Assembly (NCBI GenBank): GCA_002715405.1
Contig: PAZD01000059.1
Coordinates: 1 to 34,797, forward strand
DNA length: 34,797 nucleotides
Direction of reading: 5' to 3'
Source: Acidimicrobiaceae bacterium
Lineage (GTDB): Bacteria; Actinomycetota; Acidimicrobiia; Acidimicrobiales; UBA8592
This document shows, in pieces, positions 8,778-17,066 of the stretch. The position numbers and the translations under genes are program-made. The notes beneath the pieces are model-generated. The model made no database searches and was not told where the DNA came from. It saw nothing but the letters and a program-made list of their open reading frames with translations. The first letter of the stretch is position 1. Each line of letters opens with the position of its first letter.

Positions 8778-9431
8778 ATGATTATTGAAATAGTTGGCCC
8801 ACCTGGTATAGGAAAATCATACTATGGAAACAAAGCAGCAGAGGCTAACAATTATATATATTCTGATGAAGAATTAAGAAGTCAGCTAAGCAAAATTAAA
8901 TTATTTTATCTTTTTATTAAAAGTTCATATACATTGTTAAGAAACTTTCATTTATTTGGTGGAAATCAAGGAGCTCAATCAAATTATCTTTTGTGGAAAA
9001 AGAATATGAACTATCTCAAGAGTATCTTGAACAAACTAATTCTCTATCAATTAATGATTAATAATGAAGATGTTTATATACCAGATGAAGGTCTATTATC
9101 GATTGACCTATCTATTCAAACATTCTTTGACGAAAAAGTAGTAAAGAACTATAGAATTTTCAACAACAAGATGTATAGGGTGGTGCTCTTAAAATTGGAT
9201 ACTGAAGAAAATATTAAAAGATTAAAAGAGAGACCGTGGCCACCAACATGGGAAATGTTCGAAATAGGGCCAGATCTCGAAGGCTTAGTGGAGACATATA
9301 GAATTAATCTTTCTTCTTTAATAACCCACCTTGAGAGCAATGGAACATCAGTTGCTGAAGTAGTTTTAAGCGGTGACAGCAAAGATGAAGAGCTGGTAAG
9401 TAAAGTTATTGTGCAATCGATGGAAAGCTAA
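8778..9431 (+). CDS. P-loop kinase-like protein
   Basis: 217 residues. It opens with a Walker A motif (IVGPPGIGKSYYG, residues 4-16). It has DVYIPDEGLLSIDLS in the middle, where kinases carry an acidic Walker B-like strand, and a lid-like KLDTEENIKRLKERPWPP segment typical of nucleoside/nucleotide kinase folds. I do not recognise the exact family; a small-molecule or sugar kinase is the natural reading. It is the first gene of a plus-strand unit leading into asnB (5 bases apart), the KdsC-like phosphatase and a membrane protein. It could phosphorylate a precursor that the neighbouring enzymes tailor, but the substrate is pure inference. Confidence 0.6.
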   Translation: MIIEIVGPPGIGKSYYGNKAAEANNYIYSDEELRSQLSKIKLFYLFIKSSYTLLRNFHLFGGNQGAQSNYLLWKKNMNYLKSILNKLILYQLMINNEDVYIPDEGLLSIDLSIQTFFDEKVVKNYRIFNNKMYRVVLLKLDTEENIKRLKERPWPPTWEMFEIGPDLEGLVETYRINLSSLITHLESNGTSVAEVVLSGDSKDEELVSKVIVQSMES

Positions 9432-9436
9432 TCATT

Positions 9437-11314
9437 ATGTGCGGATTTTATGGTAGATTCACCAATTCGGAAAATTTAGATATTGATACTAATATCAATC
9501 TTTGTAAATCTTTATCTTGTCGAGGTCCAGATTCTGATGGTTATACAGCAGGAGATTGGAAAACTCGAAATATCAATTTAATACAAAATAATTATTTAAA
9601 TCAAAATCAGGATAATTCCTACAATAATTTTTTCCTAAAACACTATAGGTTAGAAATACTAGACCTAGACCACAAAGCAAGTCAGCCAATGTTTCTTGAA
9701 TCAAAAAATAAAGTAATCGTATTTAATGGAGAAATATACAATTACCGTGAATTAAAGAATGACCTAAAGAAAAAAGGATGTAAATTTTTTACTGAGCATT
9801 CTGATACAGAAATAATTTTGAAAGGATATGAATACTGGGGAAAAGACTTCCTTCAACATCTAGATGGCCAATTCTCTTTAGTAATTTATGATCTGGAAAA
9901 CCAATCAGTTTTTCTTGCAAGAGACCCTATGGGTCAAAAGCCTCTATATTACGCACAGATAAATGGGGAGTTCATTTTATCATCAACCCTATTTCCAATA
10001 TTGAGAACCCTAAGAGGAAGAAAGCAAATTTCAAATAAGTCCTTAAACACATATATAAACTTGGGGGTTGTTCCATCACCAAATACAATGTACAAGGAAG
10101 TCAAACAATTAATGCCCGGGGAGTATATGGAGTTTGACCTATCTTCATGGAGTAATACATATAAAGATTTTTACTGGAAAAAGCAAGACTATATTACTAA
10201 TGACACAATATATGAACAAGAAGTGTTCGACCAAATATTTTCTGATGCTGTAAAAAAAAGGTTGATCTCAGATGTACCAGTTGCAGCTTTTTTGTCAGGA
10301 GGGTTAGATTCCACAGCTATAATTAAAGCGATTAGTCAAACTGGTGAGGATGTAAGCTCGTTTTCAGTTGTTTTTGAAGATAAGTTGTATGATGAATCTG
10401 AATGGATAGACCAGGTAGTTGATAAATATAACTTAAGTGATACCAAAGAAACATTTGTTTCAAGTGACCTGGATTCTCTCATCATAAAAGCATCAAATTC
10501 ATTTGAAGAGCCATTTTATGATCCGTCACAAATACCAACATATATTATCTCGGAATCTATTTCAAAAAAATATAAAGTAGCTTTATCTGGAGACGGAAGT
10601 GATGAACTAATGTATGGATATGAGAGAAATGAGCTAGCATACAGGCAGATACTTGGTGGAAAACTTGACTTCATCAAAAAACTAAATAATCATAAATGGT
10701 TTCACAAAGCAGGTGTGGGAAGAAAATTCATACAATTTGACAGAGAACTAAGAAATAGATACTTCTCTTATTTTGAGGATAAAAATCTTCTTAAATTGCT
10801 AGATAATGACAAAAGTTATCATGAATTAAATCCTTATTGGGATGTAGATGAAGACCCTTTAAAACAAATACAGCTTTTTGAATTAGGTCTATATACGTCA
10901 GAATTTATGAATTTAAAAATTGATAGAACTTCTATGAAAAATTCATTAGAAGTCAGATCACCATTTGAAGATCGAAAATTAATAGAATATATTTTATCGT
11001 GCAATTTTAACGAAAATATATTATATAATAAAAAATTTCCAGTTAAAAACTACTTGGCCTCTGACTTTTCTTCTAATTTTTTGAATAGAAAAAAGAAAGG
11101 ATTTTCTTTTCCTGTCTATGAATACATTTATTCTCAAAAATCAGAGTTGGTAGACCTACTATTTGATAACTCTTCTTATGTTGTTTCAAACCTAGGTTTT
11201 AATATTGAAAAAATATATAAAAGAAAAAATCTAGCTAACGCACATAGAATATGGAAACTACTTATGTTGGAACTATGGATGAATAGGGTTAAGGAATCTG
11301 AATTAGATACTTAG
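9437..11314 (+). CDS. asnB: asparagine synthase (glutamine-hydrolysing)
   Basis: 625 residues, the usual size of AsnB. Cys2 right after the initiator Met (MCGFYGRF) is the N-terminal nucleophile of the class II glutamine amidotransferase domain. EIYNYREL and EHSDTEIIL belong to the same domain. The synthetase domain carries the pyrophosphatase loop SGGLDS at residues 287-292 and later GDGSDELMYGY and RTSMKNSLEVRSPFEDRKL. It transfers ammonia from glutamine to an ATP-activated carboxylate. In glycan clusters such AsnB paralogues are usually thought to amidate uronic acids or other sugar acids rather than make asparagine, so that is an alternative role. It sits five bases after the kinase-like gene. 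Confidence 0.93.
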   Translation: MCGFYGRFTNSENLDIDTNINLCKSLSCRGPDSDGYTAGDWKTRNINLIQNNYLNQNQDNSYNNFFLKHYRLEILDLDHKASQPMFLESKNKVIVFNGEIYNYRELKNDLKKKGCKFFTEHSDTEIILKGYEYWGKDFLQHLDGQFSLVIYDLENQSVFLARDPMGQKPLYYAQINGEFILSSTLFPILRTLRGRKQISNKSLNTYINLGVVPSPNTMYKEVKQLMPGEYMEFDLSSWSNTYKDFYWKKQDYITNDTIYEQEVFDQIFSDAVKKRLISDVPVAAFLSGGLDSTAIIKAISQTGEDVSSFSVVFEDKLYDESEWIDQVVDKYNLSDTKETFVSSDLDSLIIKASNSFEEPFYDPSQIPTYIISESISKKYKVALSGDGSDELMYGYERNELAYRQILGGKLDFIKKLNNHKWFHKAGVGRKFIQFDRELRNRYFSYFEDKNLLKLLDNDKSYHELNPYWDVDEDPLKQIQLFELGLYTSEFMNLKIDRTSMKNSLEVRSPFEDRKLIEYILSCNFNENILYNKKFPVKNYLASDFSSNFLNRKKKGFSFPVYEYIYSQKSELVDLLFDNSSYVVSNLGFNIEKIYKRKNLANAHRIWKLLMLELWMNRVKESELDT

Positions 11315-11371
11315 CTATCGTTCTGTTTTTTTGTATTTTATTTTTTCTAAACAGGCCTAAACTGTGAATTA

Positions 11372-11839
11372 GTGAAAATAGATTATTTTATTTTAGATGT
11401 AGATGGCGTCTTAACGGATGGTTCTTTCTATTATTCAGATACTGGAAAGATAATTAAAAAGTTTGGCCCACATGATGCTGATGGTTTGAAGCTATTGAGT
11501 GAACATTTATCAATAGCTTTTGTATCTGCGGATGAAAGAGGGTTTGAGATAACTAAAAAAAGAATAAACGACATGGGTTTTGATGTAGATCTTGTTGCAG
11601 AAAAGAACAGATTGGATTATTTCAATAATAATTATGATTTCGCAACTCTAGCATTTATGGGTGATGGATATTACGACAAAGACATTATATTAAATGCAAA
11701 AATTGGGATTGCTCCTAATAACGCCTTAGAAGAAGTAAAAGAAGTTGCAGATCTTGTTACAAAAAGTTCCGGAGGACAAGGAGCTGTCTTTGAAGCTTGT
11801 GCATACTTGAATAATATTGTTAATGAATCAATCCAATAA
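11372..11839 (+). CDS. KdsC-like HAD phosphatase
   Basis: 155 residues from a GTG start. The HAD nucleophile motif is FILDVDGVLTDG (about residues 6-17), motif IV is MGDGYYDKDI, and the C-terminal SSGGQGAVFEACAYL matches the KdsC/CMP-NeuAc-synthase-associated subfamily. KdsC removes the phosphate from 3-deoxy-octulosonate 8-phosphate; relatives act on nonulosonic acid phosphates. The protein is some 20-30 residues shorter than E. coli KdsC at the N-terminus. Motif II reads SADERG where KdsC has a TGR-type sequence. No KdsA, NeuB or CMP-sugar synthase is visible in the window, so the true substrate may be another phosphorylated sugar acid. Its end overlaps the start of the next membrane-protein gene. 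Confidence 0.8.
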   Translation: MKIDYFILDVDGVLTDGSFYYSDTGKIIKKFGPHDADGLKLLSEHLSIAFVSADERGFEITKKRINDMGFDVDLVAEKNRLDYFNNNYDFATLAFMGDGYYDKDIILNAKIGIAPNNALEEVKEVADLVTKSSGGQGAVFEACAYLNNIVNESIQ

Positions 11840-13625
11840 TCGAAATACAATTTCAATGTCTGCTGTAGTCACAACTTTAGGGGTAGGATTTGGGACATTA
11901 CTGAATTTAATTCTTATATATAAAAAAACTCCTTTCTTGTATCTTTTTTTCTACGTACTTTTGTTCTATATCGGATATAAATTTTTATTTGGAGATATAG
12001 AAAAAACAAGCTGGGTTATGACCTCTGTTAATATATTCAGCTTAATCATTAGACCAGATCCTCTTTTTTCAAGTGCTCAAAATGTTTATTATCCCCAAAT
12101 ATTATCAAATTATAACTACGGGAATATTAAGAATTATTGGATTGCTAAAATCCCGGAACCTTACCCTGCTTTCTCTTCATTAAATAAATTCTTTATTAAT
12201 TATTTTGGTATTCAATCTATAAATATAATCCTATTCATCATTAGCACACTATTCATTTTTTCTATTTTTCTTCTTCTTAGTAATGAAAACAATTCGTCAA
12301 CAAACTATTCGTTTATTGCTGTAGTCACAATTACACTACTTTTAGCTATAGACAGCTCTCCTCCTAACTGGATTAATGATGCAAACATATTTAAAGTATC
12401 CATAGCCAACCTTCTTGGTGTTTCGAATATGTTATTGGACGGAATCTCTGCATACTCAGAATTCAACTCTCGTAGATCTCTAATTCCTGCATCTTTTGAT
12501 ATTTTAATTTTGCTTTCAATAGTACTGTTCACAAAAAAGCGATATAAAGAAGGAATCTTATTAGGTATTGTTATATCTTTATTTCATTATTACAGCTTTG
12601 TTAATCTTGCAATTTTAATTGCTTCTCTCGGTCTTACTAGATATTTGTTTAAAAGAAAAAATATGGTTTTGGTTTACTCCTTTATTGTGGTGCTTGCGCC
12701 TCTTATCCTTTATATATCTACTGGGATATTTGAAAATTTAGAAATTAGCAAGGATATAAATAATTCATTGGATATTTTATATAAGAGAGGAAGCTCTGAG
12801 TGGATACTTTTACCAGTATTATCTTTTGGAAGTTTTCTTAGACCATCAACGGTGGAGAATCCTTTCTATTTTGAGTTTGATATCTCTACTTTCTCCTTCG
12901 TAGAATCTACCCATGCATTAACGTTTGTGAGCCCCACCCTTGGAACATTTGAAAACCTATCTGTTTTGCCCTTGGAATTTCTATTAATATGTTTATTCGG
13001 ATTTATGTGCTCATATAAAATCAACAGCTATTTTATTGCTAATGTAATCTTCCTTGGAAGTGTAATTACAATAACAACTTGGTTTTTCCAAACTAGATAT
13101 TTACTTGGAGCTTTAGCTATTTTCCATCCTTGGAGATTTTCAGGAATATTAACTTTGCTATCAAGCCTTATGATTCTTTCCTACTTATTGTCAAAGATAG
13201 ATAGAAAAATTCTAGTTAGTTTGAAGTATCTTAGTTTGGGATTAATCTTTTTATCTCCACTAACCAACACCCTATATAATGATATAGATCCAGATCAAAG
13301 CTTTTTAGATTCTAAACTGAAACCCTATACAGTTCTCAACTCTGGTACTGTAATGATTCCTCATGATAAAGAGACTTGGATACTGAACTCTGGAGGAATA
13401 TCTGCCTACTCTACTAGGCTTTTCCCATACGACCTTGGGTATTCAGATGAGTGGTACTCTAAGTACTTATTGCAAATGGAAATAGAGAGCTCGCTAAGTT
13501 GTTCTGAATTAGAAAAGTCTATAGAGAAAGTGGAAGAAGAGATAGTACTTATAGTTACATATGGAGGACGAAAGGTAGCGAAGCTAGAAGGACAATGTTC
13601 AGTAGAGATTATTGTTTACAAATAG
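11823..13625 (+). CDS. large multi-pass membrane protein, GT-C or polymerase-like
   Basis: About 600 residues with roughly a dozen hydrophobic segments and a soluble C-terminal tail of about 130 residues. ATG 11823 (MNQSNNRN) is preferred over the TTG two codons earlier. Either start overlaps the end of the HAD gene, so translation is probably coupled. The overall plan (N-terminal helices, aromatic-rich extracytoplasmic loop, C-terminal soluble domain) resembles GT-C glycosyltransferases, but I cannot find a convincing acidic-pair motif. A Wzy-type polymerase is the main alternative. It closes the kinase-asnB-phosphatase unit and converges on 13667-15256 across a 41-base gap. Confidence 0.55.
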   Translation: MNQSNNRNTISMSAVVTTLGVGFGTLLNLILIYKKTPFLYLFFYVLLFYIGYKFLFGDIEKTSWVMTSVNIFSLIIRPDPLFSSAQNVYYPQILSNYNYGNIKNYWIAKIPEPYPAFSSLNKFFINYFGIQSINIILFIISTLFIFSIFLLLSNENNSSTNYSFIAVVTITLLLAIDSSPPNWINDANIFKVSIANLLGVSNMLLDGISAYSEFNSRRSLIPASFDILILLSIVLFTKKRYKEGILLGIVISLFHYYSFVNLAILIASLGLTRYLFKRKNMVLVYSFIVVLAPLILYISTGIFENLEISKDINNSLDILYKRGSSEWILLPVLSFGSFLRPSTVENPFYFEFDISTFSFVESTHALTFVSPTLGTFENLSVLPLEFLLICLFGFMCSYKINSYFIANVIFLGSVITITTWFFQTRYLLGALAIFHPWRFSGILTLLSSLMILSYLLSKIDRKILVSLKYLSLGLIFLSPLTNTLYNDIDPDQSFLDSKLKPYTVLNSGTVMIPHDKETWILNSGGISAYSTRLFPYDLGYSDEWYSKYLLQMEIESSLSCSELEKSIEKVEEEIVLIVTYGGRKVAKLEGQCSVEIIVYK

Positions 13626-13666
13626 ATATGGAAGAAAATTTAAGTAAATATAATTCTATTAACTAG

Positions 13667-15256
13667 TTAGTTGTTAAAACCAATCTCCCAATTTACCTCA
13701 TTGGTGTCGACTATCTTTTGTAGACCATAATGACCGAGTGAAAATAGAAGTTTGGAGTAGGGATGGTGGTGTAGAGGAGCGACATTAAGAAAAATTAAAG
13801 AACACAACATATCAACCTTGACCAAATCAAAACCATTATCTTCAACCCATTCTTTGAACTTTGTTTCTATTACTTGTAATTTTTTTTGCCTATAGATATT
13901 GATAATTTTTTTCTGTTCGCTTTCCGTAAGTGAATATTTTCCTTTTGATATAGAGGGGTGGGGAACAACCATTCCATGTAGAAGTTTTGCTAAATCATAA
14001 TATATATCTCCATAGTCTAAAATCCCTCCAAAATCTTGTCTCCAATCCAGAAATGTAAATTCATTTTTACTTTCACTATATATAATATTTTCAAAATGTA
14101 AGTCTCCATGAAAACGCACTGGAAAACCGTCAATTAATTTATGCCAATCAATAGAATCCAAAAGCTCGTATATTGGAGAGCACTTAAGGCCATTTATTTC
14201 AAACTCTTTTAAATCTTCAGGATATCTATATAGATAGTCATTTATCCTGTCATAGGTCTTATCTTGATAGAATTCTGAACAAACTCCTTCAAAAAACTTT
14301 GATTCTTTATCAGTAAGGTTTTTACCATCCCAAAACTTACCTAGTTCATTAAGTAAGCTTCTGAATATTTCTTTATTAACTATTCTTGAAAGGACTTCCC
14401 CCTCTTTGTATTTATATAAATACATATTGTCTGCAGAATTTACAACCTTTGGAACGTATGGCGAAAGCAATGAAGATCTCTTTATTCTATTATTTATAAA
14501 TTCTTTATCATTAGAGAATTTGATTACATTCCCATTCACAAACCATATTTTCTCATCTTCTTTGGGGAGTACACTTACTCCTTTATCATTTAACTTCTGT
14601 CTAGCTCTAGAAAGCTGTGAGGGGTTTCCTGTGTCAAACCAATTAAACTTTTTAGCTTGAAAAACCATATTGTCTAGATCTATTCCTGCAACTTCTCCTC
14701 TAGACTTTTCTTTACTTGAAGCTTTATCAAAATTGTCCCAAAATTGTTTGAATTCCTTTATCCCTGCTAACCCTATGTATGCCTTGTTGCTTTTTGAAGA
14801 AAGCTTTTCATGTATCTCTGAAATATTTTCATCTTCTATAGACAATGTTCTATAGCTACTTGCATCTTTTACCCTATCCCACCCAAGCCAGTTGTTATCT
14901 AGATTAAAATCTGATTCACCAATTATCGTATCGCAAGAACAAAATATAAATGGTTCATATAAATAACCTCTGCTCAAATTAAGAGTGGTCCCTAAGCTGG
15001 AGCCTGGCCCTTCATATGGAGAGATTTCTACAGTCTGAATATCTAAATCTGGATGAGCAAAGGCCAAGTATGTTTCTACTCCCTTCCCCTTATGTCCAAT
15101 AGGAATTACAAACTTTGCCTTTTTATCAAACTTTTCGATTATATGAGATATTATTGGTTTATTATTTATTTCAACTAAAGCTTTGTTTAAGTTTTTTGTA
15201 GCTGTACCCAACCTGGTCCCTGTTCCAGCAGTTGGTATGCATACTGTGTAAGACAT
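13667..15256 (-). CDS. nucleotidyltransferase-kinase fusion (MobA/LicC-like + APH/LicA-like)
   Basis: 529 residues in two domains. Residues 1-220 form a sugar-1-phosphate or choline-phosphate type nucleotidyltransferase: PTAGTGTRLGTATKNLNKAL at 8-27 is the NTP-binding signature, and FIFCSCDTII carries the metal-binding Asp. Residues from about 240 on form an aminoglycoside/choline-kinase fold. There HGDLHFENII (about 382-391) is the catalytic HxDxxxxN loop and FLDWRQDFGG (about 399-408) supplies the DFG-like Asp. One polypeptide could therefore phosphorylate a small alcohol or sugar and activate it as an NDP derivative, as LicA plus LicC do for choline. It is divergent from the cupin gene (63-base gap). 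The substrate is unknown. Confidence 0.8.
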   Translation of the reverse strand: MSYTVCIPTAGTGTRLGTATKNLNKALVEINNKPIISHIIEKFDKKAKFVIPIGHKGKGVETYLAFAHPDLDIQTVEISPYEGPGSSLGTTLNLSRGYLYEPFIFCSCDTIIGESDFNLDNNWLGWDRVKDASSYRTLSIEDENISEIHEKLSSKSNKAYIGLAGIKEFKQFWDNFDKASSKEKSRGEVAGIDLDNMVFQAKKFNWFDTGNPSQLSRARQKLNDKGVSVLPKEDEKIWFVNGNVIKFSNDKEFINNRIKRSSLLSPYVPKVVNSADNMYLYKYKEGEVLSRIVNKEIFRSLLNELGKFWDGKNLTDKESKFFEGVCSEFYQDKTYDRINDYLYRYPEDLKEFEINGLKCSPIYELLDSIDWHKLIDGFPVRFHGDLHFENIIYSESKNEFTFLDWRQDFGGILDYGDIYYDLAKLLHGMVVPHPSISKGKYSLTESEQKKIINIYRQKKLQVIETKFKEWVEDNGFDLVKVDMLCSLIFLNVAPLHHHPYSKLLFSLGHYGLQKIVDTNEVNWEIGFNN

Positions 15257-15309
15257 AGGTATATGATATGATAAAACAGGATAAAGATGTATTAATATTT
15301 CTATTTTTT

Positions 15310-15314
15310 AGGAG
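15310..15314 (+). promoter_or_regulatory. Shine-Dalgarno site of the cupin gene
   Basis: AGGAG lies five bases before the GTG at 15320. This is one of the few strong ribosome-binding sites in the window, and it supports the GTG start over any downstream codon. Confidence 0.7.
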
Positions 15315-15319
15315 AAAGC

Positions 15320-15652
15320 GTGAACAAAAAAACCGATAAGCCTTGGGGGTACGAAGATCTTGTTGAACTAAATGATGTATATGCAGTAAAATTCCTGTTT
15401 ATGAAAAAAGGTCAGCAGTGCAGCCTTCAGCATCATGAGGAGAAAAAAGAAACAATTATTATTCTTGATGGAGAATTAGATATTTTTTTTAACGATGAAT
15501 GGAAAACCTATAATAAATATGATGTTTTGACAATCCCAGCAAAGAAAATACATAGGATGAAAGCATCTAGCACAGATTGTCTATATATGGAATGCTCAAC
15601 GCCTGAACTAGAGGACGTCGTCAGACATGAGGATGACTATAAGAGATCTTGA
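15320..15652 (+). CDS. cupin domain protein (mannose-6-phosphate isomerase type II-like)
   Basis: 110 residues from a GTG with a good Shine-Dalgarno sequence. KPWGYEDL near the N-terminus, the metal-binding set QHHEEKKETIIILDGE (His38, His39, Glu44) and IPAKKIHRM (His78) match the single-domain cupins related to the C-terminal half of type II mannose-6-phosphate isomerase/GDP-mannose pyrophosphorylase. Such proteins isomerise or epimerise sugar phosphates or bind a product. It is a lone gene between the divergent nucleotidyltransferase-kinase fusion and the convergent aminotransferase, one base from the latter's stop. Cooperation with the fusion protein on the same sugar phosphate is plausible, but this is context inference. 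Confidence 0.82.
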   Translation: MNKKTDKPWGYEDLVELNDVYAVKFLFMKKGQQCSLQHHEEKKETIIILDGELDIFFNDEWKTYNKYDVLTIPAKKIHRMKASSTDCLYMECSTPELEDVVRHEDDYKRS

Positions 15653-15653
15653 A

Positions 15654-17066
15654 CTACTTAAAAAGTAATTTAATATTGCCCAAACCTTTTCTTGTAACAA
15701 AATTTGTAAATAACTTTACTTGATTCTGCTCTAAAGTAGACCTAAAAGAAGAAAAAAAGTTTTCAACATCAACCGGATCAATTACCAACGATGGTCCAAT
15801 TGCTAAATGCATCTTTTGATTATCAGTAAAATAGGTTAAATAGTTATGTTCTTTGTATAAATAGTCAATTATTGCAACTATATAAACCTTTTCTATTTTC
15901 TCTTTTGTAGAAGTGTTTATAATCTTTCCTAACTTCCCATATAAATCTTTCAAATCAAAGCAAACCCCAAAAAGAGAGCCCGTTCCAGAGTAGCCACTAA
16001 TTATTGGGAAGTCGTTTTTTATTCTATCTAAGTTAAGATTGAAAGCTTTTTCTATATTCTTAGATTTTTCTTGAAAATTTTCTTCTATTGCAACCTCTAT
16101 AGCGACAAGTGCTGAATATGTTTCTTCTCCAAAAGCATTATATGTAGTTGAATGCATTAAAGCATCGTCTAAATTCCCATAAGCATTGTTGAAAAGTTTT
16201 TTTGTAGCTGTAAATCCACTAATTGACGACTTGCCTCCCCCGAAGGACTTGGAGTAAACAACTATATCGGGGACAACCTCGGTCTTCATAAAACTAAATA
16301 GTGGTCCTGTTTTGTAAAACCCTGTATAAATCTCGTCAAAAACAAGAGGAATATCAAACCTGTTTGATAAATCTCTTGCTTTCTTGAGAAAAGAATTAGA
16401 TGATTCAGAGAATGAGGATGCGGAGAAAGGCTCTATAAGTAATGCGAAGAGATTCGACTCTCCCCTAGAGTTAAGAGATTCGTTTACAGCTCTTTCCAAA
16501 TCTTTTTCGTCATTAAATTGGTAAGTAAAATTTTTCATAATTTTCGGGAATAAATATGTATTTTCTGACGCATGTGAAACACTCAGAGCTCCTAGTGTTT
16601 TTCCATGAAATGACCTATTAGAACTCAAAACGGTATCCCTACTTCCAGAGAAAGATTTATGACACATCTTTAATGCTCCCTCAATTCCTTCTGAACCTGA
16701 GTTGCAAAAATAGCTTATATCTAAATCACCAGGAAATAATTCTGCAATATTCTTACTAAGTGCAGCCACATAAGGAGATAGGTACACCTTTGTAACTTCC
16801 ATCCTTTTTTCTTCCTGAAAATTAATCCTTGCTTCTATAATTTTTGGATGATTATGGCCGTGGTTCAGGACACCTAGTCCTCCTGTAAAGTCTGTAATTT
16901 CTTTTCCGCTGGATAATTGAATCTTTACTCCTTCCGCCGAAATAACGTTTTCGTTTAACATGGAAAGGCCTGCATAAAGTTTTGCCTGTTGTGGATTAAT
17001 ATAATTTTTATAAAGTTTTAAAACTTCTTCACTATTCAATTTTGTAATATCAGAACTATTGATCAT
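15654..17066 (-). CDS. class III PLP-dependent aminotransferase
   Basis: 470 residues, slightly long for the family. Diagnostic features are GGLGVLNHGHNHP near residue 62, NSGSEG at 122-127 (phosphate binding), RSFHGKT at 161-167, the LVFDEIYTGF strand with Asp244 contacting the pyridine nitrogen, and Lys273 in YSKSFGGGK, which forms the Schiff base. Class III enzymes act on omega-amino groups (GABA, ornithine, putrescine, glutamate semialdehyde type substrates). The start overlaps the flippase stop by 11 bases, making it the last gene of a GT2-flippase-aminotransferase unit. It may make an amino substituent for the glycan, or an amino sugar. The specificity cannot be read. Confidence 0.88.
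   Translation of the reverse strand: MINSSDITKLNSEEVLKLYKNYINPQQAKLYAGLSMLNENVISAEGVKIQLSSGKEITDFTGGLGVLNHGHNHPKIIEARINFQEEKRMEVTKVYLSPYVAALSKNIAELFPGDLDISYFCNSGSEGIEGALKMCHKSFSGSRDTVLSSNRSFHGKTLGALSVSHASENTYLFPKIMKNFTYQFNDEKDLERAVNESLNSRGESNLFALLIEPFSASSFSESSNSFLKKARDLSNRFDIPLVFDEIYTGFYKTGPLFSFMKTEVVPDIVVYSKSFGGGKSSISGFTATKKLFNNAYGNLDDALMHSTTYNAFGEETYSALVAIEVAIEENFQEKSKNIEKAFNLNLDRIKNDFPIISGYSGTGSLFGVCFDLKDLYGKLGKIINTSTKEKIEKVYIVAIIDYLYKEHNYLTYFTDNQKMHLAIGPSLVIDPVDVENFFSSFRSTLEQNQVKLFTNFVTRKGLGNIKLLFK

Noticed and set aside
13660..13669. Palindrome TAACTAGTTA between convergent genes
   Set aside because: Only ten bases, no loop and no T-run; it includes the stop codon of the fusion gene. 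Not a credible terminator or operator.
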